Of a DNA stretch of 9,445 nucleotides, positions 1 through 6,509 are shown in pieces. How positions within the stretch are numbered: position 1 is the first letter of the stretch; the number at the start of each line of letters is the position of its first letter. Origin of the DNA: JBAVQS01 sp049694275. GTDB taxonomy: Bacteria > Chloroflexota > Anaerolineae > UBA4142 > SHND01. Position numbers and translations under genes: made by a program. The stretch covers positions 1 through 9,445 of the forward strand of contig JBAVQS010000220.1 of assembly GCA_049694275.1 (NCBI GenBank), written 5' to 3'. The notes beneath the pieces were generated by a model that saw nothing but the letters and a program-made list of their open reading frames with translations, was not told the origin of the DNA and did no database searches.

Positions 1-13
1 CCCCTACCAGGGG
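1..13 (-). terminator. Possible terminator stem after the methyltransferase gene
   Basis: CCCC-TACCA-GGGG directly abuts the methyltransferase stop codon and can form a 4-bp G/C stem. The window begins here, so a following T-tract, which would be needed for an intrinsic terminator on the minus strand, cannot be seen. Weak candidate only. Confidence 0.2.
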
Positions 14-823
14 TTAGGGGAGCGGTCTGGTTGCCGTGAGTGAGAACAGGAGGGGGAAGGATGGAAACCGGTCGGGCAGGCGCCACCACCCCTCGGCGTC
101 CTGTTCCATAAATTTGAACATGCGCCAGGAGAGGTAGGGGTATTCGCGCAACGTCTGAACGTGGAGACCTGCGCCGGTCAGTCCGCCGATGATCTCGCTC
201 ATGCTGTGCTGCCAGCCATACTCAATCCCCTGATAGTCGGCCTGTGGATCGGCGTACGAGCCCTTGACCGGGAATTCGAGCGGAGTTACGGTGTTGAAAT
301 AGGGATAACGGACCTGGAGGTCCGTGGGGTGATCGTCGTCGAACACATAGGCGAAGGGGTGCGCTTCAGCAATGAAAAAGAGGCCGCCGGGCTTGAGGAA
401 ATGGGCAATCACCTGGCCCCACGCGGCCAGATCCGGGAGCCAGTAGATGGCGCCGTACGAGGTAAAGACAATGTCGAACTGGCCGGCAAGGACCTGCGGG
501 GCGTCATACAGGTTTGCGCAGATGAACTCGGCCGGGAGGTTGAGCTCGGCGCTGAGCGCGCGGGCCTGGGTGATGGCCGCGTCGGAGAAATCGAGGCCGG
601 TCACCTGTGCGCCCAGCCGCGCCCAGTTGAGCGTGTCGAGCCCAAAGTGGCATTGCAGGTGGAGGAGGGATTTGCCGCGTACGTCGCCGACGCCCCCGCG
701 CACGATCGAATCGAGGCGGTTCTGGCCGGCTTTGAACCCCGCGACATCATAGAACGGGGACTGGACATGGATGCGCGTCCAGGCGTTCCAGAGCTCCTGG
801 TTGGATTTGAGGAAAGGGTCCAT
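14..823 (-). CDS. Class I SAM-dependent methyltransferase
   Basis: 269-residue soluble protein predicted to transfer a methyl group from S-adenosylmethionine; the acceptor is unknown. A Rossmann-type SAM site is visible: motif I is LLHLQCHFGLDT (residues about 53-64), followed by the acidic-loop motif GLDFS with Asp78 expected to hold the ribose of SAM. Motif II/III regions are FDIVFTSYGAIYWLPD (about 116-131) and LKPGG (about 143-147). Motif I has HLQCHFG in place of the textbook DxGxGxG, a form common in this uncharacterised subgroup. No signal peptide or membrane segment is seen. The ATG has a good Shine-Dalgarno sequence (GAGGTG, 4 nt upstream) and lies 15 nt after the stop of the cyclase gene, so the two are probably co-transcribed. 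The C-terminal half (aromatic rich, about 155-269) should define the substrate; I cannot name it. Confidence 0.9.
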   Translation of the reverse strand: MDPFLKSNQELWNAWTRIHVQSPFYDVAGFKAGQNRLDSIVRGGVGDVRGKSLLHLQCHFGLDTLNWARLGAQVTGLDFSDAAITQARALSAELNLPAEFICANLYDAPQVLAGQFDIVFTSYGAIYWLPDLAAWGQVIAHFLKPGGLFFIAEAHPFAYVFDDDHPTDLQVRYPYFNTVTPLEFPVKGSYADPQADYQGIEYGWQHSMSEIIGGLTGAGLHVQTLREYPYLSWRMFKFMEQDAEGWWRLPDRFPSFPLLFSLTATRPLP

Positions 824-838
824 AATTCACCTCGTGAC

Positions 839-2866
839 TCAGAGTACGGTGATCTCGAAGGTGACGACAGGCTGGACGCGCCCCTTGACGACGAGATTCG
901 TAAAGGGGCGGGCCTTGACCACGTTCATGGCCCCGGCCAGCGTCTCCTGACTAATCAGGACCTGGCCGGCGCGCGCATTCTCCTGGAGGCGTTTGGCGAT
1001 GTTCACGGTGTCGCCAATCGCCGTATAGTTCATCAAGTCGGCCGTGCCGATATTGCCGACCACCGCTTCGCCGGTGTGAATCCCGATGCGAAAAACGAGC
1101 CGGAGGCGATCGGGGAGCGAACTGGCATAAGCGTAAACGCCATCCTGAATCGCCATCGCCGCTTTTGCGGCGCGCGCCGCGTGATCAGCCTGGGGGAGCG
1201 GCGCGTTAAAGAGCGCCATGACGCCGTCGCCCATGAACTTGTCGAGGGTGCCTTCGTATTTGAGAATGATCGACGCCGCGAGCGTGAGATAGCCGTTGAG
1301 CACGTTCACCAGCTCATGGGCTGGGAGTTTCTCGGCGAGCGAGGTAAAGCCCTGGATGTCGGCAAAGAGGATGGTGACGACCTGACGCTCGCCGCCCAGG
1401 GTGATCCGGCTTTGATCGCCCATCAGGTGTTTGACGACCGAGGGTGCGACATAGTGCTGGAACATCTCGCGGACCTGTTCCTTTTCGCGCGTGACCGCCT
1501 GGCGCGATTCCTCCAGCCGCATGTTCGCCAGCGCGACGGCGGTCTGATCGGCCAGCGTCGAGAGCAGGCCCAACTCTTTTTCGCTATAGCGCTCGCCCGA
1601 AATTTTTGGGCCGACCGCCCAGACCCCACCAAATTGTTCCTGGATAAAGATGGGCACCCAGACCTCGGCGCGCAGACTTTTTAACTGTTCATGGGTTGCC
1701 GTGTCCATTGCGCGATATTGCGGGGCCAGGTCAATGTCATACTGCAAGAGATAACGACGATGGTTGGCAAACTCGCGCACGATGGGGTTATCGGCGGCGA
1801 GATGAAAATAGAGCCCGTCCGGCGGCCGGTGCAGTTGATAGCCGGTTTCGTCCGCCGCCGCCAGGAGGAGGATGCCATCCCGCACGCCGAGGCCTTCCTT
1901 GAGCAGTTTGAGCGCGTCGTCGGCGAAAGTCTCGATGTCGCCCAGCGCGCTCATCTGTTGGCTATATTCCTGAATAATCCGCTCATGGTTAAAGCGTCGT
2001 CCGAACAGGGCTGCATCCAGCACTCGCTGCATGATATCGTGCAGGGGTTGATAGACGAGCGCCAGCGCGATGGCCGCGGCCAGAACCGTAATCAAGGGCT
2101 CAAAAGAGCCGGCGTTGGCAAAGAGGAGCGAGCTCAACTGAAAGCTGACGACATAGATGCCGATGGTGAGTGCGGTCAGCAGGATATAGTTAATCCCCTG
2201 GCGCATCAGGAAATAGAGGTCGGCGAGTTGATGCCGCAGGATGGCGTAGGCCAGGATGAGGGTCCCCAGGATGCGCGCGAGGGTGGCCAGGGCCGGCGCG
2301 GGGGGCGGGAATGTTATATTGATCAGCGTGGCGACGACCTGGAGTCCCACCGCAATCGCCAGGTAGAGGAGGCGGTTGCGATGCAAGGGGCTATCGAGCC
2401 GCCGGTATTGTTGATAGGTGTTCCAGGCGACCAGGCCATAGGCGATGAGGGCGAGCCCCAGACCCAGCGCAAGCGCGATCGTATCGTAAGGGATGGACCC
2501 CAGTGGGGTATCGACGGCCAGATCGAATTGATCGAAAATGGCCAGGAGGATCGCCGCGAGGATTCCACCGATGACCAGGCGCGGCCGCGGCGCGAGTTGG
2601 AGAAAGATTCGCGTGAGCGGAAAGAAAAAGAGCGCCAGGATCACCTCGCTGTAGAGGGTCGCGTCGCGGACCAGATGGGTCAGGGTTGGATCGGTCCATT
2701 GCCCAAAGGAGAGGGTCAACGCAAAGGCATTGCCGAGGGCGACGATGAGATAGACGACGTACCAGCGGGCGACAGGCGACCAGCGCCGCCGGAGCGCGAG
2801 GATATTGAGGAGCGCGCCGTACAGCACCAGGGAGATCGCCGGTAACAGCCAAAAGAATGAGGACAT
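839..2866 (-). CDS. Membrane-anchored GAF-domain class III adenylyl cyclase
   Basis: 675 residues. Residues 1-275 hold about eight or nine hydrophobic segments (for example 5-24, 34-54, 68-90, 98-116, 127-147, 166-186, 192-210, 226-247, 255-273), similar in layout to sensor-kinase membrane modules. Residues about 295-455 look like a GAF domain, 456-475 is a linker helix ending MFQHYVAPSVV, and 490-670 is a class III nucleotide cyclase domain. Catalytic residues appear complete: metal-binding Asp503 (FADIQGFT) and Asp547 (FMGDG), purine-selecting Lys543 and Thr615 (NYTAIGD), and transition-state Asn622 and Arg626 (VNIAKR). Thr in place of the usual Asp fits class IIIb, so cAMP is the likely product. 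It would act as a membrane receptor cyclase, working as a dimer. Start ATG has AAGGTG about 10 nt upstream. It heads an operon with the methyltransferase. The membrane ligand and the GAF ligand are unknown. Confidence 0.92.
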   Translation of the reverse strand: MSSFFWLLPAISLVLYGALLNILALRRRWSPVARWYVVYLIVALGNAFALTLSFGQWTDPTLTHLVRDATLYSEVILALFFFPLTRIFLQLAPRPRLVIGGILAAILLAIFDQFDLAVDTPLGSIPYDTIALALGLGLALIAYGLVAWNTYQQYRRLDSPLHRNRLLYLAIAVGLQVVATLINITFPPPAPALATLARILGTLILAYAILRHQLADLYFLMRQGINYILLTALTIGIYVVSFQLSSLLFANAGSFEPLITVLAAAIALALVYQPLHDIMQRVLDAALFGRRFNHERIIQEYSQQMSALGDIETFADDALKLLKEGLGVRDGILLLAAADETGYQLHRPPDGLYFHLAADNPIVREFANHRRYLLQYDIDLAPQYRAMDTATHEQLKSLRAEVWVPIFIQEQFGGVWAVGPKISGERYSEKELGLLSTLADQTAVALANMRLEESRQAVTREKEQVREMFQHYVAPSVVKHLMGDQSRITLGGERQVVTILFADIQGFTSLAEKLPAHELVNVLNGYLTLAASIILKYEGTLDKFMGDGVMALFNAPLPQADHAARAAKAAMAIQDGVYAYASSLPDRLRLVFRIGIHTGEAVVGNIGTADLMNYTAIGDTVNIAKRLQENARAGQVLISQETLAGAMNVVKARPFTNLVVKGRVQPVVTFEITVL

Positions 2867-2907
2867 CTGGGGTGAGCACCTTTCCGATAGGCGCTGTACT
2901 CTAGCCT

Positions 2908-2913
2908 ACTATA
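2908..2913 (-). promoter_or_regulatory. Possible -10 box of the cyclase-methyltransferase operon
   Basis: On the minus strand TATAGT matches 5 of 6 positions of the -10 consensus and would give a leader of about 35 nt carrying the AAGGTG ribosome site. No convincing -35 hexamer lies 16-18 bp upstream, so this is a weak call. Confidence 0.35.
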
Positions 2914-2979
2914 AGATAGGCCGATTGGCAAATAGGATTTTGGAGGGATGGGGAAAATATCGCCGTAAATAGGGGAATA

Positions 2980-2998
2980 GGGGGGGGCATGTTATAAT
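2980..2998 (+). promoter_or_regulatory. Leaderless-type promoter of the glycosyltransferase with G8 tract
   Basis: A perfect TATAAT occupies 2993-2998, only 7 nt before the ATG at 3006, so transcription should begin at about the first base of the start codon. There is no Shine-Dalgarno sequence, which agrees with a leaderless mRNA. A run of eight G residues (2980-2987) lies in the spacer 5 nt upstream of the -10 box, and the expected -35 position (about 2970-2975) is G-rich rather than TTGACA-like. Confidence 0.6.
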
Positions 2999-3005
2999 AC
3001 TCTTT

Positions 3006-4193
3006 ATGCGTGTGGCGATGGTAGGTCCGTTTGGCCTGCGTCCCAAAGGGACAATGGCGGTGCGCGCCTTGCCGCTGGCGCAGGCGCTCACGCGTCGCGG
3101 GCATACGGTCGGGCTTTTTGTCCCGCCGTGGTCGTATCCGGCGGATGCGGGCAGGATGTGGGACGAGGACGGGGTTCGTATAGACAATACGGCTATATCC
3201 CCGCGTACGTTGATTACTCCCCGATTGGTGCAGCGCGTACGCGGTTGGTCCCCGGACGTGATCCATTTTTTCAAGCCCAAAGCCTATTCAGGCCTTGCAG
3301 CCTGGCTCTTGTGGTATCTCCGCCGCGCCGGCATAGGTAGGGCGCGATTGGTGCTCGATACGGATGACTGGGAAGGGGCGGGCGGCTGGAATGACCTGGA
3401 GAATTATTCGGCGCTGCAAAAGGTTTTCTTTGCGTGGCAGGAACAGTGGGGCCTGCGCCATTGCGATGCGCTCACCGTGGCCAGCCGCGCACTTGAAACC
3501 ATTGCCTGGAGCCTGGGCATTCCGCGGGCGCGCGTTCATTATCTGCCCTATGGGCTGACCCCCTTCGCGACCCGCGCCGGCGATGCCCGCGCGACCGTCC
3601 GGGCTGAGCTGGGACTGAGCGACGCGCCCCTGGCCCTCCTCTATACGCGCTTTTTTGAATTTCGCGTCGAGCGCCTCGTCGAGATTTTCGCACGGATTCG
3701 CCAGCTTGCGCCGGGCGCCCATTTGCTGGTTGTCGGCAAGGGGTTGTTCGGCGAAGAGGAAAAGCTGCGCGCTCTGGCCGAGTCCCGCGCGCTGGCGGCG
3801 CATATCACGAACGTCGGATGGGTTGAGGCGGACCGGCTGCCGGGGTATTTTGCGGCGGCTGATGTGGCCATCTATCCGTTTGACGATACGCTCGTCAACC
3901 GCACCAAGTGTATCGTCAAGCTTGGCGATCTGCTTGCAGCCGGCGTGCCGGTGGTGGCAGAAGCGGTGGGGCAGAACCAGGAGTATATCGCCCACAACGA
4001 GAGCGGAATTCTGACGTCGCCGGGCGGCGTCGAGGAGTTTGCGTGCGCGGCCGCGCGGTTACTGCAGGATGCAGAACGACGCGCCCGGTTGGGCCGGAAT
4101 GCAGCCGCGCGTATGGCGCGCGATTACAATTGGGACCGGCTGTGTCAGGTCGCGGAGACGGCCTACGGGCAATCGCTCAATACGGAGGGGTAG
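3006..4193 (+). CDS. GT4-family glycosyltransferase
   Basis: 395-residue GT-B fold glycosyltransferase, expected to move a sugar from a nucleotide-sugar donor onto an envelope or capsule acceptor; both partners are unknown. The N-terminal acceptor half opens with the family's typical MVGPFGLRPKGTMAVRALP and GHTVGLFVP. A DTDDWEG motif (about 118-124) follows. The donor half includes LLVVGKG (240-246), the GWVEADRLPGYFAAADVAIYP block (271-291) and NRTKCIVKLGDLLAAG (298-313). The usual GT4 E-x7-E pair is replaced by Thr300 and Asp308; the KCxVKLxDLxAAG variant is a recurrent subgroup, so the protein is probably still active (inference). No signal peptide; it should act at the inner face of the membrane. 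The gene stands alone, divergent from the cyclase gene and convergent with scpA, so it is not in an obvious polysaccharide cluster. Confidence 0.9.
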   Translation: MRVAMVGPFGLRPKGTMAVRALPLAQALTRRGHTVGLFVPPWSYPADAGRMWDEDGVRIDNTAISPRTLITPRLVQRVRGWSPDVIHFFKPKAYSGLAAWLLWYLRRAGIGRARLVLDTDDWEGAGGWNDLENYSALQKVFFAWQEQWGLRHCDALTVASRALETIAWSLGIPRARVHYLPYGLTPFATRAGDARATVRAELGLSDAPLALLYTRFFEFRVERLVEIFARIRQLAPGAHLLVVGKGLFGEEEKLRALAESRALAAHITNVGWVEADRLPGYFAAADVAIYPFDDTLVNRTKCIVKLGDLLAAGVPVVAEAVGQNQEYIAHNESGILTSPGGVEEFACAAARLLQDAERRARLGRNAAARMARDYNWDRLCQVAETAYGQSLNTEG

Positions 4194-4209
4194 AGAAATT
4201 CAATTTCTC
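4193..4209. terminator. Palindrome between convergent stops, possible bidirectional terminator
   Basis: GAGAAATT-C-AATTTCTC is a perfect 8-bp inverted repeat that fills the gap between the stop codon of the glycosyltransferase (4191-4193) and that of scpA (4208-4210). Its symmetric place between convergent genes suggests transcription ending from both sides. The stem is A/T-rich and lacks a clean T-tract, so it would be a weak intrinsic terminator. Confidence 0.4.
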
Positions 4210-4984
4210 AGGCCCCGGCAAACTCGCTTTCGTCTTGGTCGTCAAGCAGGATGGCGGGTAAAGCCGTTTCATCGCGGCGGATGAGAAAGATCTCGCCAAA
4301 GAGCTCGTCCTGCTGGGCGTTGATATAGCGGCGCTTGATGGATTCGAGGACGGCGAGAAAGATAACGATGATCTCCACCCGTGAACGGGCGTCCTGAAGC
4401 AGGGCGGTAAAGCGGACGCGCAGAGCCTGGCGGGTGAGCTCACGAATATTCTCCATGCGGTGATAGATCGAGATGCGCAGCGGTTCGATCAGCGTGCCGG
4501 TGGGAAGCGGTGGGTTGGCCTCGATATGGTGGCGCAGGGCCTGATAGAGCGCGTCAAACGAGAGCCCTTCGACGCGGGCGGCTTTGGGGACAGTGGGCCG
4601 TGCGGGCGGAACACGGCGGGGATACGAATGGAGCCCTTGCTGTTCACGCTGGCGCAAGAGTGTGGCCGTCTGTTTAAAGAGTTTGTACTCGCGCAACTGA
4701 CGGGCCAGAGCATCGGCCGAGTCCTCGGTCTCTGCGCCGGTCGCGTCGTTTTCCTGCGGCAACAACATGCGTGATTTGGCAAGGATGAGCTTGGCGGCGA
4801 TGACGAGATAATCGGCGAGTGAGTTGAGCTCGATGTTACCGGGGCGTGTGACGAACTCGAGATATTGATCGGCGACGGCGGCAAGCGAGACGCGGCTGAT
4901 ATCCATCTCCTGGCGCTCGATCAACTGGAGGAGCAAATCCAGTGGGCCCTCAAAGTCCGGCAGGTGAATCGAATAGGAATCCAC
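4208..4984 (-). CDS. scpA: Segregation and condensation protein A (ScpA), kleisin subunit
   Basis: 258-residue kleisin that bridges the SMC ATPase heads and binds ScpB to form the bacterial condensin that compacts and separates chromosomes in the cytoplasm. The N-terminal signature is clear: SIHLPDFEGPLDLLLQLIE, then QEMDISRVSLAAVADQYLEF and LADYLVIAAKLILAKSRMLL, the helices that contact the SMC neck. A variable acidic/Gln-rich middle (about 76-130) follows, and the C-terminal winged helix is seen as SRVEIIVIFLAVLESIKRR and GEIFLIR, which binds the SMC cap. The open frame continues upstream to 5431, but that part has no family similarity and overlaps the ABC gene, so I place the start at the GTG at 4984; length and signature then fit the family. 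There is no Shine-Dalgarno sequence, but an extended -10 box lies 9 nt upstream. scpB, often next door, is absent here. Confidence 0.93.
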   Translation of the reverse strand: MDSYSIHLPDFEGPLDLLLQLIERQEMDISRVSLAAVADQYLEFVTRPGNIELNSLADYLVIAAKLILAKSRMLLPQENDATGAETEDSADALARQLREYKLFKQTATLLRQREQQGLHSYPRRVPPARPTVPKAARVEGLSFDALYQALRHHIEANPPLPTGTLIEPLRISIYHRMENIRELTRQALRVRFTALLQDARSRVEIIVIFLAVLESIKRRYINAQQDELFGEIFLIRRDETALPAILLDDQDESEFAGA

Positions 4985-4993
4985 AGCGCGGAG

Positions 4994-5002
4994 ATTATAG
5001 CA
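4994..5002 (-). promoter_or_regulatory. Extended -10 promoter of scpA (leaderless type)
   Basis: On the minus strand TGC-TATAAT is a perfect extended -10 element ending 9 nt before the GTG start at 4984. Transcription would begin about 1-3 nt before the GTG, leaving no room for a ribosome-binding site. It supports GTG 4984 as the true start. No good -35 is seen, which an extended -10 does not need. Confidence 0.6.
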
Positions 5003-5049
5003 CAGGTCCAGATAGACAAGTAGACGGATCAACCCGGGAATCGGGCAGG

Positions 5050-5712
5050 ATGATTCGATTCGAGAGCGTGACCCGCGCCTATCGCATGGGGACGCGGACG
5101 GTGACCGCGTTGGCGGATGTCTCGCTGGAGGTTGCGGAAGGCGAGTTTCTGGCGATTGTCGGGGCGAGCGGGAGCGGTAAATCGACGCTTTTGAATATGG
5201 CGGGTGGGATTGACCGTCCGACGCGCGGCGAAGTGTGGGTGGCCGGGCGCCGGATTGACGAGATGGGTGAAAACGCGCTGGCAAAATGGCGGCGCGCACA
5301 GGTGGGGATTGTGTTCCAGTTTTTTCAATTGCTGCCGACCCTGACCGCGCTGGAGAATGTGATGTTGCCGTTAGAACTGGCGGGGACCGCGCGGGGCGGA
5401 CACCGGCAAAAGGCCGAGGCGGCGCTGGCACGCGTCGGATTGGCGGGGTGCGCTACCCAACTGCCCGCAGAGCTATCGGGCGGCGAGCAGCAGCGGGTGG
5501 CCGTTGCGCGGGCGCTCATTAATGATCCGCCGATCCTGTTGGCTGACGAGCCGACCGGGAATCTCGACAGCGCGACGGCGCAAGGTATTTTCGATTACCT
5601 GGGCGAACTGGCGATAGGGGGCAAGACCATTCTGCTGGTGACCCATGAACAACGGCTGGCGCAGGCCGCGCACCGGGTAGTGCAGATGCGCGATGGAAGA
5701 ATCTTATGTTAA
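5050..5712 (+). CDS. ABC transporter ATP-binding protein (LolD/MacB/FtsE type)
   Basis: 220-residue ATPase subunit. All nucleotide-binding motifs are intact: Walker A GASGSGKST (38-46), Q-loop Gln90 in VGIVFQFFQLLPTLTALENV, signature LSGGEQQRVAVARAL (142-156), Walker B ILLADEP (162-168) with catalytic Glu167, D-loop NLDS (171-174) and H-loop His199. The FQLLPTLTALENVMLPLEL segment and the short length put it with LolD/MacB/FtsE-type ATPases that drive mechanotransmission or lipoprotein/peptide export by FtsX-like permeases, at the cytoplasmic face. The frame is open upstream to 4942, but MIRFESVTRAY at 5050 is the normal N-terminus and the extension would cover the scpA promoter and start. 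Only weak Shine-Dalgarno character is seen. No permease is adjacent; instead it overlaps the M50 peptidase gene by 7 nt, suggesting translational coupling. Confidence 0.93.
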   Translation: MIRFESVTRAYRMGTRTVTALADVSLEVAEGEFLAIVGASGSGKSTLLNMAGGIDRPTRGEVWVAGRRIDEMGENALAKWRRAQVGIVFQFFQLLPTLTALENVMLPLELAGTARGGHRQKAEAALARVGLAGCATQLPAELSGGEQQRVAVARALINDPPILLADEPTGNLDSATAQGIFDYLGELAIGGKTILLVTHEQRLAQAAHRVVQMRDGRILC

Positions 5713-6437
5713 TTGCGCTGTTGCGTAATACGAATATCGATATGCTGTTGAGCACCGGCAACATCTGGCCGATTGTCTCGTCTCTGCTGTATGCGCTGGT
5801 GGCGTTGTTAATTGCGCTCACATTTCATGAGGCGAGTCATGCGCTGGTGGCGAACTGGTTGGGGGATGATACGCCAAAGAAAATGGGCCGGTTGTCGCTC
5901 AATCCCTTGGCGCACCTTGACCCATTTGGCGTTGTGATGATGCTGATTGCCGGGGTTGGGTGGGGCAAGCCGGTGGCGATCAACGGCGACAAGCTCCGGC
6001 CGGGGCCCAAGATTGGAATGGCGCTTGTCGCGATCGCCGGGCCCATTTCGAATCTCCTCCTCGCGTTTGTGCTGGCCCTGCCGATTCGCTTTCACCTGGT
6101 TCAATTCACATCTCAAAAGGTGTTTGAACTGGGCGGTAAAAGCATTTACTTTTCGATCGGCCAGCTTTTGCTCCTCGTCGTCATGCTCAATCTGGCGCTG
6201 GCAATATTCAATCTGATCCCCATCAGTCCGCTGGATGGCTCGCGCCTCTGGCAGATTATCCTGCCGGACCGCATCTATTTTATCTGGGTCCGGTATGAGA
6301 TTATCGGGGTGTTTGTCGTCGTCGGGCTCGTGCTGGCCGATGTTTGGCTGCAAACCGGCATTCTGACGACGATTTTGCAGGGCCCCCTGCGCGCGCTGTG
6401 GGGTCCGGTGGTGGGGTGGGGCTCACCGCCGCTGTAG
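5706..6437 (+). CDS. Site-2 protease-like M50 zinc metalloprotease (membrane)
   Basis: 243-residue polytopic intramembrane metallopeptidase. The active-site helix holds HEASH (His41, Glu42, His45) within LVALLIALTFHEASHALVAN, and the third zinc ligand Asp177 lies in the second family motif NLIPISPLDGSR (169-180). Between them is the family block GRLSLNPLAHLDPFG (61-75) and GWGKPV (85-90). Hydrophobic segments sit near 21-40, 72-84, 103-127, 150-171 and 196-213. There is no PDZ domain, so it belongs with the short S2P/YwhC-like group rather than RseP. Members cleave membrane-embedded proteins; the substrate here is unknown. The start ATG overlaps the ABC gene stop (ATGTTAA), with GGAAGA just upstream, so translation is likely coupled. 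Coupling to an ABC ATPase could mean a shared role in envelope export or is simply chance; I cannot tell. Confidence 0.93.
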   Translation: MLIALLRNTNIDMLLSTGNIWPIVSSLLYALVALLIALTFHEASHALVANWLGDDTPKKMGRLSLNPLAHLDPFGVVMMLIAGVGWGKPVAINGDKLRPGPKIGMALVAIAGPISNLLLAFVLALPIRFHLVQFTSQKVFELGGKSIYFSIGQLLLLVVMLNLALAIFNLIPISPLDGSRLWQIILPDRIYFIWVRYEIIGVFVVVGLVLADVWLQTGILTTILQGPLRALWGPVVGWGSPPL

Positions 6438-6450
6438 CGTTCATTTTCTT

Positions 6451-6480
6451 TTGGCTTTTTCAAAAGCCATTGGGTATAAT
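6451..6480 (+). promoter_or_regulatory. aspS promoter with hairpin overlapping the -35
   Basis: A perfect TATAAT at 6475-6480 has TTGGCT (4 of 6) 18 bp upstream at 6451-6456. Expected transcription start is about 6487, leaving a leader of about 23 nt with GGGAG at 6496-6500, 9 nt before the ATG. A perfect inverted repeat GGCTTT-TTCA-AAAGCC (6453-6468) overlaps the -35 and spacer. It could be an operator or a weak end signal for the M50 transcript, though no T-tract follows. Confidence 0.65.
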
Positions 6481-6509
6481 TTCCGGAATCTTTTTGGGAG
6501 CCATCCGTT

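Noticed and set aside
161..1684. Long plus-strand open frame of 507 codons opposite the methyltransferase and cyclase genes
   Set aside because: Its translation has no recognisable domain and is rich in charged residues as expected from the complement of GC-rich genes; both minus-strand genes have clear family motifs.
1691..2845. Second long plus-strand open frame opposite the cyclase membrane region
   Set aside because: It is the complement of a hydrophobic coding region, giving a highly charged, low-complexity product; no ribosome site or family motif.
4942..5049. N-terminal extension of the ABC ATPase to an ATG at 4942
   Set aside because: The extension has no similarity to the family and overlaps the scpA 5' end; MIRFESVTRAY at 5050 is a standard start.
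4985..5431. N-terminal extension of scpA to an upstream ATG at 5431
   Set aside because: The extra 149 residues are Pro/Ser/Arg-rich, lie antisense to the ABC ATPase gene, cross the extended -10 box, and would make ScpA much longer than its family.
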